Of a stretch of 64,000 nucleotides of DNA, positions 37,248-45,700 are shown piece after piece; within the stretch, counting starts at the first letter, position 1; the number at the start of each line of letters is the position of its first letter. The notes under the pieces were generated by a model. That model was not told the origin of the DNA and did not search any database. It saw nothing but the letters and a program-made list of their open reading frames with translations. The DNA is from Streptomyces radiopugnans (GTDB taxonomy: Bacteria > Actinomycetota > Actinomycetes > Streptomycetales > Streptomycetaceae), in NCBI RefSeq assembly GCF_900110735.1, contig NZ_FOET01000001.1, positions 310,001 through 374,000 on the forward strand, written 5' to 3'. The translations under genes and the position numbers were made by a program.

Positions 37248-38315
37248 ATGGCCGGGCCTGGAGACCCACCGCCCCGGGGCTTGCCCGGAGGCGGTGACGA
37301 CGAGTACCGCTCCACCGTCTTCGACGAGTCGTTCGTCCGGGCTGCCCGTCTCCAGGAGTTCTCCGCGCGGGAGCGGCTGGTCGACTGCGAGCACCCCGTC
37401 CGCCCCCTCCCGCCCCGGCCGCTGCACGGGGTGCCGTGGCGGGGCCTGGTCCTGGCGGTGCTGATCGTGCTCGCCTTCGGAGCCGTGGTCTACGCGGGGG
37501 TGAGCGGCCCGCGGCAGCCCGTGGAGCAGCCGGGCCCGCGGGTGATGAGCAGCACGGTCGTCCCGCTCTCGCCGGACGGGGGGAACGGGGTGCCCGGGGG
37601 GCGGCCGTCACGGCTGTTCGAACGCAGCCCGGCCGCGGAGTTCTACACCGGGGCCGCCGGGGTGACGCTCCCCCCGGTCCGCTCCACCGCCCACTTCGCC
37701 GACAGCCAGGTGCTCGCCGCGCTGGCCGTCGCCAAGGAGTACGTGGTCGAGAGCTCCCTCAACCCCGAGGTGCTCAGCGGCAGGACCGCGCGGCCGGTGC
37801 GGATACTGATCGACCCGGACCAGCACGCGCAGTTCGACCGCAGCATCAAGCGGCCCGCGGCGGACGGCCACCACGCGGCGACCGGCTGGCTGGTGCGCTT
37901 CGATCCCGAGCGCACGGAGTTCGCCGGCGAGGGGGTGCGCGTCCGCGGCACGATGAAGGTCCGCGAGGCGGAGGCCGACGCGCTGGAGATCGTCACCGAC
38001 CACGTCTTCGTCTACGCCGTCCGCCCCGCCGCCCGGGCGGACGGCGAGGCGGCCTCGCTGTTCACGGTGCGGCGCGAACTGCGGCTGCGCTTCGACCGCG
38101 AGGACCTGCGCGACCACCATCTGACGGTGGAGCGCAGCGAGGTGCGGGCCGGGCCGATGTCCTGCGCGGCCCGGGCCCACGACGCCCTGCGCCCGCTGAC
38201 GGCCGGGCAGACCGCCGACGCCGACCACCCGGCCGGCACCGACCCCTACGTGCGCGACGGCGGCGACAGCCCGGTGTGCGGGACGCTGGACCCTAGCTCC
38301 CTGCCGCGCCCGTAG
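37248..38315 (+). CDS. Single-pass membrane protein with DESFVRAA motif and large extracellular domain
   Basis: 355 residues from ATG 37248. The N-terminal DDEYRSTVFDESFVRAARLQEFSARERL matches the motif of the preceding gene. The transmembrane helix is at about 66-87 (GLVLAVLIVLAFGAVVYAGVSG). The extracellular domain of about 265 residues has alternating beta-like segments (RPVRILIDPDQHAQFDRS, GWLVRFDPERTEFAGEGVRVRGTMKVRE, LEIVTDHVFVYAVRP) and two Cys (MSCAARAHDAL, SPVCGTLDP). The domain family is unknown to me. Its 3' end overlaps the convergent M48 protease gene by 23 nt, giving it no room for its own terminator. Confidence 0.85.
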   Translation: MAGPGDPPPRGLPGGGDDEYRSTVFDESFVRAARLQEFSARERLVDCEHPVRPLPPRPLHGVPWRGLVLAVLIVLAFGAVVYAGVSGPRQPVEQPGPRVMSSTVVPLSPDGGNGVPGGRPSRLFERSPAAEFYTGAAGVTLPPVRSTAHFADSQVLAALAVAKEYVVESSLNPEVLSGRTARPVRILIDPDQHAQFDRSIKRPAADGHHAATGWLVRFDPERTEFAGEGVRVRGTMKVREAEADALEIVTDHVFVYAVRPAARADGEAASLFTVRRELRLRFDREDLRDHHLTVERSEVRAGPMSCAARAHDALRPLTAGQTADADHPAGTDPYVRDGGDSPVCGTLDPSSLPRP

Positions 38316-39396
38316 CGCCCTCCGCGCCGCCGCTCCCGCCGCCGTCGCCCTTGGCGCCGCCGTTCGCACCGCGCCCGGCGAAGCGGTCGCGCAGCTTCCC
38401 GCCCAGGTCCCCGGCGCCGTCGCCCAGGTCCCGCAGCAGGCCCATGAGCGGGTCCTTGCTGGTGCGCACGGTGTCGGAGTAGTGGCTCGCGGACTGCCGG
38501 AACGACTCGTAGACCGAGGTGTCCTTGTCGTCCTCGCGCCGGTCGTAGTGGCCTTCCATGATCCGCTGGTGGTCGCGGCTCGCGGCCCACTTGCGCAGCT
38601 CCGCGGCGCGCACGGTGGTGAAGGGGTGGCTGCGCGGCAGCACGTTGAGGATCTTCAGTACCGAGTCGCGCAGATCGCCGGAGGACTCGTACTCGTCGGC
38701 CTGCTTCAGGAACGCGTCGACGTTCATCTCGTGCAGGTGGTTGCCGCCGGCGATCTTCATCAGGCCGCGCATCGACGCCTGGAGGTCCTGGCCGGCCAGC
38801 AGCCCGGCCCGGTCCGCCGACAGCTCCGACTTGCGGAACCACTCGCGCAGCGCCGTCACGAGCGCCATGATCGCCACGTTCCCCAGCGGGATCCACGCCA
38901 CCTTGACGGCCAGACCGGTCAGGAACAGCAGGATCGTCCGGTACACCGCGTGACCGGACAGGGCGTGGCCGACCTCGTGGCCGATCACCGCCCGCATCTC
39001 CTCCTCGTCCAGCAGCTCCACCAGCCCGGTGGTCACCACGATGACCGGCTCGTCCAGGCCGATGCACATGGCGTTGGGCTTCGGGTCCTGCGTGACGTAC
39101 ATCGCCGGGACCTTCTCCAGGTCCAGGATGTAGCAGGCGTCGCGCAGCATGGCGTACAGGTGGGCGAACTGGGCGTCGTCCACCCGGACCGAGTCCGACA
39201 GGAACAGCAGGCGCAGGCTGCGCTCGGGCAGCAGCCCGCTCAGGGCCTTGAAGACCGTGTCGAATCCGCTCAGCTTGCGCAGCGCCACCAGCGCGGAGCG
39301 GTCCGCGGGATGCTCGTAAGCCCGAGAGGAGATCCCCGGGAAGCGCCGCCTGCTGCGGCCGGGAAGGTGCTCGGTGGTGCCGTTGCCGTTGGTCAT
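38293..39396 (-). CDS. M48 family metallopeptidase
   Basis: 367 residues from ATG 39396 (AGGGGGCGG upstream). The zinc site HEVGH is at 140-144 in AVIGHEVGHALSGHAV, and the third zinc ligand is probably the Glu in WFRKSELSADRAGLLAG. A hydrophobic stretch after the zinc site (TILLFLTGLAVKVAWIPLGNVAIMALV) may insert in the membrane, as in HtpX/Oma1-like proteases. The C-terminus ends in a Gly/Ala-rich tail. It likely degrades membrane or envelope proteins. It is convergent with, and overlaps, the preceding gene. Confidence 0.9.
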   Translation of the reverse strand: MTNGNGTTEHLPGRSRRRFPGISSRAYEHPADRSALVALRKLSGFDTVFKALSGLLPERSLRLLFLSDSVRVDDAQFAHLYAMLRDACYILDLEKVPAMYVTQDPKPNAMCIGLDEPVIVVTTGLVELLDEEEMRAVIGHEVGHALSGHAVYRTILLFLTGLAVKVAWIPLGNVAIMALVTALREWFRKSELSADRAGLLAGQDLQASMRGLMKIAGGNHLHEMNVDAFLKQADEYESSGDLRDSVLKILNVLPRSHPFTTVRAAELRKWAASRDHQRIMEGHYDRREDDKDTSVYESFRQSASHYSDTVRTSKDPLMGLLRDLGDGAGDLGGKLRDRFAGRGANGGAKGDGGGSGGAEGATGAAGS

Positions 39397-39537
39397 CGTC
39401 CGCCCCCTGCGGGTCTGGTGTGGGCCCGTCCCCCGTGTCGGACCCCACCCTAGGTGGTGGGTGCCACACGCCACAGCACCCCGCCCCGCTTACGATGTGG
39501 CTCAAGTTTCCGCCCCTACCCGATAGGTCTGCCGACG

Positions 39538-39702
39538 ATGACCCTCCCCGACACCGTGCACACCCTGACCCTCCTGGCCTCCGGTGCCGAGAACGGCGAG
39601 CACGGCGGCGCGTCCGCCAACCCCTACGCCACCGGTTTCGGCGCTCTGGCGGTGCTGCTCCTGCTGCTGTGGATCACCACCCGCTTCAACCGGGACCGCT
39701 GA
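39538..39702 (+). CDS. Small single-pass membrane protein (54 aa)
   Basis: ATG 39538 gives a 54-residue peptide: hydrophilic N-terminal half ([18 protein letters not shown]), one helix ([15 protein letters not shown]) and a basic end (NRDR), so the C-terminus should be cytoplasmic. A TACGAT hexamer at 39491-39496 may be its -10; the SD is weak. The codon bias is Streptomyces-like and the peptide is well formed, which favours a real gene. Function unknown. Confidence 0.65.
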   Translation: MTLPDTVHTLTLLASGAENGEHGGASANPYATGFGALAVLLLLLWITTRFNRDR

Positions 39703-39757
39703 GGCACCGGGCCCGGGCGGCGGCGCGATCGGCGCCGGACGGCTAAGGTCGGCACGC

Positions 39758-40387
39758 ATGGGAGAGCACATAGTGTCCGGCGCCGGCAAACGGCGGCTGG
39801 GAGTGATGGGCGGGACGTTCGATCCCATCCACCACGGGCACCTGGTCGCGGCGAGCGAGGTGGCGGCCAGGTTCCACCTGGACGAGGTGGTCTTCGTGCC
39901 GACCGGGCAGCCGTGGCAGAAGAGCCACAAGGCGGTGTCGCCGGCCGAGGACCGCTACCTGATGACGGTCATCGCCACGGCGTCCAACCCGCAGTTCTCG
40001 GTCAGCCGCATCGACATCGACCGCGGCGGCCGGACGTACACCATCGACACCCTGCGGGACCTCAGGGCGCTGCACGCCGAAGCCGACCTGTTCTTCATCA
40101 CCGGCGCCGACGCGCTCGCCCAGATCCTGACCTGGCGCGACGTCGACGAACTGTTCTCGCTCGCCCACTTCATCGGGGTCACCCGTCCGGGGCACGCCCT
40201 CGCCGATCCGGGCCTGCCGGCCGGCGGGGTGTCCCTGATCGAGGTCCCGGCGCTGGCCATCTCCTCGACGGACTGCCGTGCGCGTGTGGCGCAGGGGGAC
40301 CCCGTCTGGTATCTGGTGCCGGACGGTGTGGTGCGCTACATCAACAAACGCCGGCTGTACCGGGACGGCCGGGCGCCGAAGGGCTAG
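39758..40387 (+). CDS. nadD: Nicotinate-nucleotide adenylyltransferase
   Basis: NAD biosynthesis: adenylates nicotinate mononucleotide. 209 residues from ATG 39758. Nucleotidyltransferase motifs are [14 protein letters not shown] (T/HxGH) near the N-terminus and ISSTDCR near the C-terminus. It is first in nadD-LCP-rsfS-phosphatase; nadD near rsfS is widely conserved. There is no SD; TAAGGT at 39744-39749 ends 8 nt before the start, so a leaderless start is possible. Confidence 0.96.
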   Translation: MGEHIVSGAGKRRLGVMGGTFDPIHHGHLVAASEVAARFHLDEVVFVPTGQPWQKSHKAVSPAEDRYLMTVIATASNPQFSVSRIDIDRGGRTYTIDTLRDLRALHAEADLFFITGADALAQILTWRDVDELFSLAHFIGVTRPGHALADPGLPAGGVSLIEVPALAISSTDCRARVAQGDPVWYLVPDGVVRYINKRRLYRDGRAPKG

Positions 40388-40400
40388 AGGGGCGGCAGTC

Positions 40401-42281
40401 GTGAACGACCGACAGGACCCGTACGGGCTGGGGGACCCGCCGCAGGCGAGCGGCCACATCTACGGTTACGACGAGTACGGTCGGCCGGTCTACGGCGAGC
40501 AGGGCCACGACAGCCCCGCCGGGCAGTACGGGGACGCCTCGTACGACCCGGCGTACGGCTCCGCGTACGGGCAGGGCCCGGGGACGGGGCAGCAGCCCGC
40601 TTACGACCCGTACGGCACCGGCGCCTACGGCACGGGGGCCCACGACCCGGGCACGTACGCCCCCGACTCCTACGCCCCCGACCCCTACGCCGCGGGCGCC
40701 CGGGGCGGGTACGCGCCGGACGCGTACGCCCAGGGCGGCCCCTACGCCCCCGGCTCCCCCGCCGACGGGTACGACGGGCAGGGGCGGTACGGCGACTGGG
40801 ACTCCTCCGCCACCGGTCACCAGGAGCCGGTGACGGAGGCGTGGATCCCGCAGCAGGCCCAGGGGCCCTGGTACGGGGAGCGGTCCGCCGGGGACGCCGG
40901 TCCGGCCGGGTCCGCCGGAGCCGAGGCGGCGACGGAGACCGGGCCCGGCGCCGACCGCGGCGCGGGCGGGCGTGCCGGTGACGGCGCCCCCACCGGTGAC
41001 GGCACCGATGCCGACGAGTACCGCACCGAGGAGTTCTCCTTCGTCGAGGAGCAGGACGAGGAGTCCGAGGACGTCATCGACTGGCTGAAGTTCTCCGAGA
41101 GCCGCACCGAGCGGCGCGAGGAGGCCAAGCGCCGGGGCCGCAACCGCACGGTGGCCCTGGTCGTCGCGCTCGCCGTGGTGCTGGCCGGCGGGGTCGGCTG
41201 GCTCTGGTGGGCGGGCATGCTGCCCGGCACCTCCGGGGACGGCGGGGCCGCCGAGGCGGCGTCGAGTGCCCAGAAGCGCAAGGTGATCGTCGTCCACCTG
41301 CGGGAGATCGACGGCGGGGAGATGTCCACCGCGCTGCTGGTCAACAACGAGACGGCGGGCAGGGGCACCACCGTTCTGCTGCCCAACTCCCTGGTCGTCT
41401 CCTCCGGCGGCACGGGCGGGGGGACGACGCTGGGCAAGTCCTTCGAGGCCGAGGGCGCGGCGGCCACCCGCGACGCGCTGGGCCTGCTGCTGGGCACCGA
41501 CATCAGGGGCACCTGGCGACTGGACACCCCCTACCTGGAGAACTGGGTCGATCTGGTCGGCGGCATCTCCCTGGACGCCGACGCCACCGTGCCCGGTGCG
41601 AAGGAGGGCGACGATCCGCTGGTGCGGCGGGGCAAGGGGCGCGATCTGGACGGGAGGGCCGCCGTCGCCTATGCCACGCACCGGGCCGCGGGCGAGCCGC
41701 AGACGAAGCAGCTCGCCCGGTTCGGGCAGGTCCTGCGGGCCACGCTGGAGAAGATGTCCGACGACCCGAAGACCGCCACCGGCACGGTCCGGGCGCTGAC
41801 CCAGATCCTCGACCCCTCCCTGACCGACGGACAGCTCGGAGCCAGCCTCGCCTCGCTGGCCGGATACGCCAGGAAGGACGCCTACGGCACCGAACTGCTG
41901 CCGGTGGAGGCGGACGGCACGCTCAGCGACGCCACCAGCGAGGGCCTGGTGAAGGACGTGCTCGGCGGCACGGTGAAGAACACCGATCCGAACGCCACGC
42001 CGCGCGTGAGCCTGAAGGACGCCACCGGGGACGAGAAGGCGGCGAACAACGCCCGGGTGGCGCTGGTCAACGGCGGCTACACCGTGGTCGGCGGCGGCAG
42101 CGCGGACTCCGCGCAGGCCACCACCCGCGTGACCTACTCCGACGCCGGGGACAGGGCCAGGGCCGAGGAGGTCGCCAGGACCCTCGGTCTGTCCGAGAAG
42201 GCCGTGGCCAAGGGCAAGGGCGCGGCGAACGCGGACATCACGGTGGTGCTGGGCCGGGACTACGGCTCCGGGGGGCAGTGA
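40401..42281 (+). CDS. LCP/LytR-type envelope protein with LytR C-terminal domain (PdtA-like by position)
   Basis: 626 residues from GTG 40401 (GAGGGG upstream). A Tyr/Gly/Pro/Asp-rich cytoplasmic tail (1 to about 215), an acidic linker, one helix (about 250-273, VALVVALAVVLAGGVGWLWWAG) and an extracellular LCP-like domain follow. Within the domain WVDLVGGISLDADA and GRAAVAYATHRAAGEPQTKQLARFGQVL match LCP proteins. The usual Arg-Ser-Asp segment and the Pro-Arg-Asp motif are absent, replaced by GEMSTALLVNN and TVLLPNSLVV. A LytR_C domain ends the protein. In S. coelicolor the gene in this position (SCO2578, as I recall) is PdtA, which attaches an anionic wall polymer during sporulation. Confidence 0.85.
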   Translation: MNDRQDPYGLGDPPQASGHIYGYDEYGRPVYGEQGHDSPAGQYGDASYDPAYGSAYGQGPGTGQQPAYDPYGTGAYGTGAHDPGTYAPDSYAPDPYAAGARGGYAPDAYAQGGPYAPGSPADGYDGQGRYGDWDSSATGHQEPVTEAWIPQQAQGPWYGERSAGDAGPAGSAGAEAATETGPGADRGAGGRAGDGAPTGDGTDADEYRTEEFSFVEEQDEESEDVIDWLKFSESRTERREEAKRRGRNRTVALVVALAVVLAGGVGWLWWAGMLPGTSGDGGAAEAASSAQKRKVIVVHLREIDGGEMSTALLVNNETAGRGTTVLLPNSLVVSSGGTGGGTTLGKSFEAEGAAATRDALGLLLGTDIRGTWRLDTPYLENWVDLVGGISLDADATVPGAKEGDDPLVRRGKGRDLDGRAAVAYATHRAAGEPQTKQLARFGQVLRATLEKMSDDPKTATGTVRALTQILDPSLTDGQLGASLASLAGYARKDAYGTELLPVEADGTLSDATSEGLVKDVLGGTVKNTDPNATPRVSLKDATGDEKAANNARVALVNGGYTVVGGGSADSAQATTRVTYSDAGDRARAEEVARTLGLSEKAVAKGKGAANADITVVLGRDYGSGGQ

Positions 42282-42421
42282 GGCCGGCGGGAAGGGCGGG
42301 GAGACCCGGAGGGAAGCCGGCGGGGTCCGGCGGGAGGGGGCCGCCGGGCCCGACGGAGCCGGTCCGCGGCGGATCGTGAGACCCTGGAGGGGTTGTAGAC
42401 CACCGACCGAAAGCGTTGCCT

Positions 42422-42835
42422 GTGACCGCCACGGACCGCTCCATCGAGCTGATCAACGCAGCAGCCCAGGCTGCCGCCGACAAGCTCGCCCACGACGTCG
42501 TCGCGTACGACGTCAGCGATGTGCTCTCCATCACCGACGCCTTCCTGCTGGCCTCCGCGCCCAACGACCGCCAGGTCAAGGCGATCGTCGACGAGATCGA
42601 GGAACGGCTGCAGAAGGAGAAGGGCGTCAAGCCGGTGCGCCGCGAGGGCGAGCGCGACGGTCGCTGGGTCCTGCTGGACTTCGTCGACATCGTGGTGCAC
42701 GTCCAGCACAGCGAGGAGCGGGTCTTCTACGCGCTGGAGCGCCTGTGGAAGGACTGCCCGGAGATCGACCTGCCCGAGGACGCCAAGGCCACCCGGGGCA
42801 AGGGCGAGGCGGGCGAGGGCGGTGAGCTGAGCTGA
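42422..42835 (+). CDS. rsfS: Ribosome silencing factor RsfS
   Basis: Binds L14 and blocks 30S/50S joining under starvation. 137 residues from GTG 42422 (TTG 42416 possible). Family motifs are DVSDVLSITDAFLLASAPNDRQVKAI, RRREGERDGRWVLLDFVDIVVHV and RVFYALERLW. The last 20 residues are a charged tail. It is followed after 8 nt by the phosphatase gene, suggesting coupling. Confidence 0.95.
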   Translation: MTATDRSIELINAAAQAAADKLAHDVVAYDVSDVLSITDAFLLASAPNDRQVKAIVDEIEERLQKEKGVKPVRREGERDGRWVLLDFVDIVVHVQHSEERVFYALERLWKDCPEIDLPEDAKATRGKGEAGEGGELS

Positions 42836-42843
42836 ACGGACGC

Positions 42844-43485
42844 GTGGCCGGACGCGGTCGCCGCATCGTGCTGTGGCGGCACGGGCAGACCGCGTGGAAC
42901 CTCGAACGCCGCTTCCAGGGCACCACGGACATCGAGCTGACCGAGGCGGGCCTGGAGCAGGCCCGCCGCTCCGCGCGGCTGCTCGCGGCGCTCAGGCCGG
43001 ACGCGATCATCGCCTCCGACCTGAAGAGGGCCGTCGACACCGCCGCCGAGCTGGCCGCGATCACCGGCCTGGAGGTCACCCGCTACGAGAGCCTGCGCGA
43101 GACGTACGCGGGCGTGTGGCAGGGGCTGACGCACGAGGAGATCGTCGAGCGCCACGGCGAGGAGTACGCCGCCTGGAAGCGCGGCGAGCCCGTGCGGCGC
43201 GGCGGCGGCGAGCTGGAGACCGAGGTGGCCGACCGCGCGGCGCCGGTGGTCGAGGGCAACGCCGAGAAGCTGCCCGACGGCGGGGTCCTGGTCGTGGTCA
43301 GCCACGGCGGCACGATCCGCACCACCATCGGCCGCCTGCTGGGCCTGGAACCGAGCTCGTGGGAGTCGCTGGGCGGACTGACCAACTGCTGCTGGTCCGT
43401 CCTGGGCGAGGGGGCGCGCGGCTGGCGGCTGCTGGAGCACAACGCCGGAACGCTTCCCCAGCCGGTCCTCGGCGACGACGTCTGA
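42844..43485 (+). CDS. Histidine phosphatase family protein
   Basis: 213 residues. The catalytic phosphohistidine lies in IVLWRHGQTAWNLERRFQG, the second His in VVVSHGGTIRTTI, and the acid in LRETYAGVWQGLTHEEI. It looks like a cofactor-independent phosphoglycerate-mutase-type or RNase H/CobC-like phosphatase; the substrate cannot be told. Actinobacteria often place it right after rsfS. GTG 42844 is used; the SD is weak and translation is likely coupled to rsfS. Confidence 0.9.
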   Translation: MAGRGRRIVLWRHGQTAWNLERRFQGTTDIELTEAGLEQARRSARLLAALRPDAIIASDLKRAVDTAAELAAITGLEVTRYESLRETYAGVWQGLTHEEIVERHGEEYAAWKRGEPVRRGGGELETEVADRAAPVVEGNAEKLPDGGVLVVVSHGGTIRTTIGRLLGLEPSSWESLGGLTNCCWSVLGEGARGWRLLEHNAGTLPQPVLGDDV

Positions 43486-43514
43486 CGCGGTCCGCACGGC
43501 CGGCGCCCCGCCCT

Positions 43515-43537
43515 CTCCGGCAGGGGCCCCGCCGGAG
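43515..43537 (+). terminator. Hairpin after the histidine phosphatase gene
   Basis: 7-bp stem CTCCGGC/GCCGGAG with a 9-nt loop, 30 nt past the stop codon. Confidence 0.4.
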
Positions 43538-43650
43538 ACGGACCGGGGCGGACCCGGGGTGGACCCGGTCGGACCGGGACGTGCCGGTGCGGACCGGAGA
43601 CCGGTCCGGGGCGGTTCGGACCGGTTCGTGGGGCCGGTCCGAGGCGGATT
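43536..43650. repeat. CGGACC(G/C)GG-rich low-complexity stretch
   Basis: CGGACCGG, CGGACCC and ACCGG(T) variants recur about a dozen times in 115 nt between the phosphatase gene and tRNA-Ala. There is no open frame with gene-like content. Confidence 0.55.
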
Positions 43651-43673
43651 TCGCATTCGGGCAGGTCACCGGT

Positions 43674-43679
43674 TAAGAT
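43674..43679 (+). promoter_or_regulatory. tRNA-Ala promoter -10
   Basis: TAAGAT, 47 nt before the mature tRNA 5' end. It is the first A/T-containing block after a GC-rich stretch, and the -35 is unclear. Confidence 0.45.
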
Positions 43680-43726
43680 TCTTCCCGTTCACGGCACCGC
43701 GGTGAGAGCGGCGGAGCCGGAGCGAT

Positions 43727-43799
<73 letters not shown>

Positions 43800-43812
43800 C
43801 GGAAGCGAGAGA

Positions 43813-43849
43813 GATCCCGTCCCCCACCGGGGGCGGGATCTTCGTTTTT
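43813..43849 (+). terminator. Intrinsic terminator after tRNA-Ala copy 1
   Basis: GATCCCG(T)CCCC pairs with GGGGCGGGATC, followed by TTCGTTTTT. A true T tract is rare in this window. Confidence 0.8.
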
Positions 43850-44075
43850 CCGACGGGGGCCGTCCCGGAGCGGCGGGGAGGAAGCGGAACCTCGCCGCAC
43901 ACGTTCGGCGCACTCCTGCACACAGGCGGAGCATGGCAGAATCGGACCGCCGGACGGGCCGCTGCGCGCAGCTGGAACCCGCCGGGGCGTTCGGAGACAT
44001 CGAGGACGGCAGAGACAGCGGAGGGGTTCCCCACGTGCGCACGCCTGCGGTCACGGCTGGAGTTGACTGACGGAC

Positions 44076-44309
44076 ATGGGTGCACACAGCAGGAAGTGCG
44101 ACTGGTGCGGCAGCGGGACCCCGATCGTCCGCGACATGGAGCCGGTCAACGCGGCGTACCAGTACTGGTGCGTCGAGTGCGCGCGGGCGCTGATCATCAA
44201 GGGCGACCCGATCGAGACCTACCGCGAGCTGGAGGGCGAGCCGATCTACGGCCGGCTCCTGGAGGAGCACTGCACCCTCAAGCGCTTCTACTCCTTCGTG
44301 GTGGCCTGA
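44076..44309 (+). CDS. Small zinc-ribbon-like protein (77 aa)
   Basis: 77 residues from ATG 44076. Two CxxC knuckles (RKCDWCGSG near residue 8-11 and YWCVECARAL near 33-36) could bind one zinc. The rest is compact and mixed charge, ending TLKRFYSFVVA. It could be a nucleic-acid or protein adaptor, but no known family is recognised. GGAG 13 nt upstream is a distant SD. Its last 22 nt overlap the end of the convergent mannosyltransferase gene. It is likely real because the four Cys are regularly spaced and the codon usage is normal. Confidence 0.8.
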   Translation: MGAHSRKCDWCGSGTPIVRDMEPVNAAYQYWCVECARALIIKGDPIETYRELEGEPIYGRLLEEHCTLKRFYSFVVA

Positions 44310-45700
44310 CCGCCGCCCGCCCGCGCGGAGGCCGGTGAGGCCGTACGTGCCCTGGGCGCCGGGAGGGTGCCGAAGGAGCCGGGCGGGCACGGATACGGCG
44401 CGGGCCGCCGCAGCGCGCGTACCACCAGTACCGCGGCCAGTGCCACCAGCGCCGCGCCCGCTGCCGGGTAGACCGCCGACAGCGCCATCTGCGCGCCGCT
44501 CTGCCGCAGTTCGAACCGCTCCACCGGGGAACCGTGCGGCACCCACCACAGGGCGTAGGAGCAGAACAGCAGCGCCGCCAGTGCCGTACCCGCCCACCAC
44601 GGCGCACTGCTCCGGCGCAGCGCCTCCGATCCCAGCAGCAGCACCGCGGGCACGCACCACACCCAGTGGTGCGACCAGGAGACGGGGCTGACCAGCAGCG
44701 CGGTGCAGGCGACGCAGACGGCGGCCCAGGCTTGTGCGGAGGGCAGCCGGCGCGGGCCGGCGAGGGCCACGGCCACCGCGACGGCGAGCCCCGCCGCGGT
44801 CGCCGCGACGGCGAGCAGCGTCCAGCCGGCGCCGGGTTCGGCCGTGTGCAGCAACCGTGCCAGGACGCCGCGCAGCGACTGGTTGGCGGTGTCCTCGACC
44901 CGGCCGACGCGCTCGGGCGAGAAGACCGCCTCGGTCCAGAAGTGCCGGGAGTCCCGCGGCAGCACCAGCGCCGCCAGCACGACCGTCCCGGCGAACGCCC
45001 CCGCGGCGACGGAGGCCCGGCGCAGCCAGTGGTTCCAGAGCCGCACCGGGCGGTCGGCGAGCCGCCTCCGCCGCCAGGCCAGCGCCAGTCCGCACAGGGC
45101 CAGGAACACCGCGAACAGGGCGGGGGTCAGTTTGATCCCGGCGGCCACCCCGATGCCGACGCCGGCCCAGCGGTGGCCGGCGCGCCGGGACAGGTCCCAC
45201 AGCACCAGCACCGCCAGCAGCAGGTTGATCTGGCCGTACCGCAGCGTCGTCCACACCGGCTCGCACCAGACGGCGACCGCCGACAGCGCCAGGACGGCGG
45301 CCGGGCGCGGAAGGTCCAGCGGACGCCCGATCAGCCGCAGCGACAGATGGACCAGGGCGACCAGCAGGGCGAGGTTCGCCGCGGTCGCCAGCAGCCGCAT
45401 CGTCGGCACGTCGACGAGGGTCAGCGGCATGAACAGCAGCGCGGCGAACGGCGGGTAGGTCATGGGCAGTTCGGCGTGCGTGGCGCGCATCGTGTACAGG
45501 TCGCCGCCGGTGCGCGCCGTCCAGCCCTCGGTCCGGTAGACCATCAGGTCGATCATGGAGACGTTCGCCGCGCTCTGCACCGCCAGGAAGGCGGTGAAGG
45601 AGAACAGGCAGAACACGGCGGCGAGCCGCGTGGACCGCTTCAGCAGGTACGCCCGCGCCGCGGGGAACCGGCGGTCGGCGGTCAACTGCAGCGTACTCAC
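44288..45700 (-). CDS. GT87 (DUF2029) polyprenol-phosphate-mannose-dependent mannosyltransferase-like protein
   Basis: 470 residues from GTG 45700, with about ten to twelve transmembrane helices. GT-C features are the first-loop acidic residue in SMIDLMVYRTEG, the MTYPPFAALLFMPL motif typical of GT87, and the VSPVSWSHHWVWCVPAVLLL segment. The family adds mannose from a lipid carrier to PIM-type glycolipids or glycans at the outer membrane face. An in-frame GTG at 45850 overlaps a TAGTGT -10-like hexamer, so I prefer 45700. It lies alone on the minus strand between two tRNA-Ala genes. Confidence 0.85.
   Translation of the reverse strand: MSTLQLTADRRFPAARAYLLKRSTRLAAVFCLFSFTAFLAVQSAANVSMIDLMVYRTEGWTARTGGDLYTMRATHAELPMTYPPFAALLFMPLTLVDVPTMRLLATAANLALLVALVHLSLRLIGRPLDLPRPAAVLALSAVAVWCEPVWTTLRYGQINLLLAVLVLWDLSRRAGHRWAGVGIGVAAGIKLTPALFAVFLALCGLALAWRRRRLADRPVRLWNHWLRRASVAAGAFAGTVVLAALVLPRDSRHFWTEAVFSPERVGRVEDTANQSLRGVLARLLHTAEPGAGWTLLAVAATAAGLAVAVAVALAGPRRLPSAQAWAAVCVACTALLVSPVSWSHHWVWCVPAVLLLGSEALRRSSAPWWAGTALAALLFCSYALWWVPHGSPVERFELRQSGAQMALSAVYPAAGAALVALAAVLVVRALRRPAPYPCPPGSFGTLPAPRARTASPASARAGGGQATTKE

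Noticed and set aside
43813..44075. Possible gene between tRNA-Ala copy 1 and the zinc-ribbon gene
   Set aside because: Frames here run through the tRNA and the terminator and show no coding signal.
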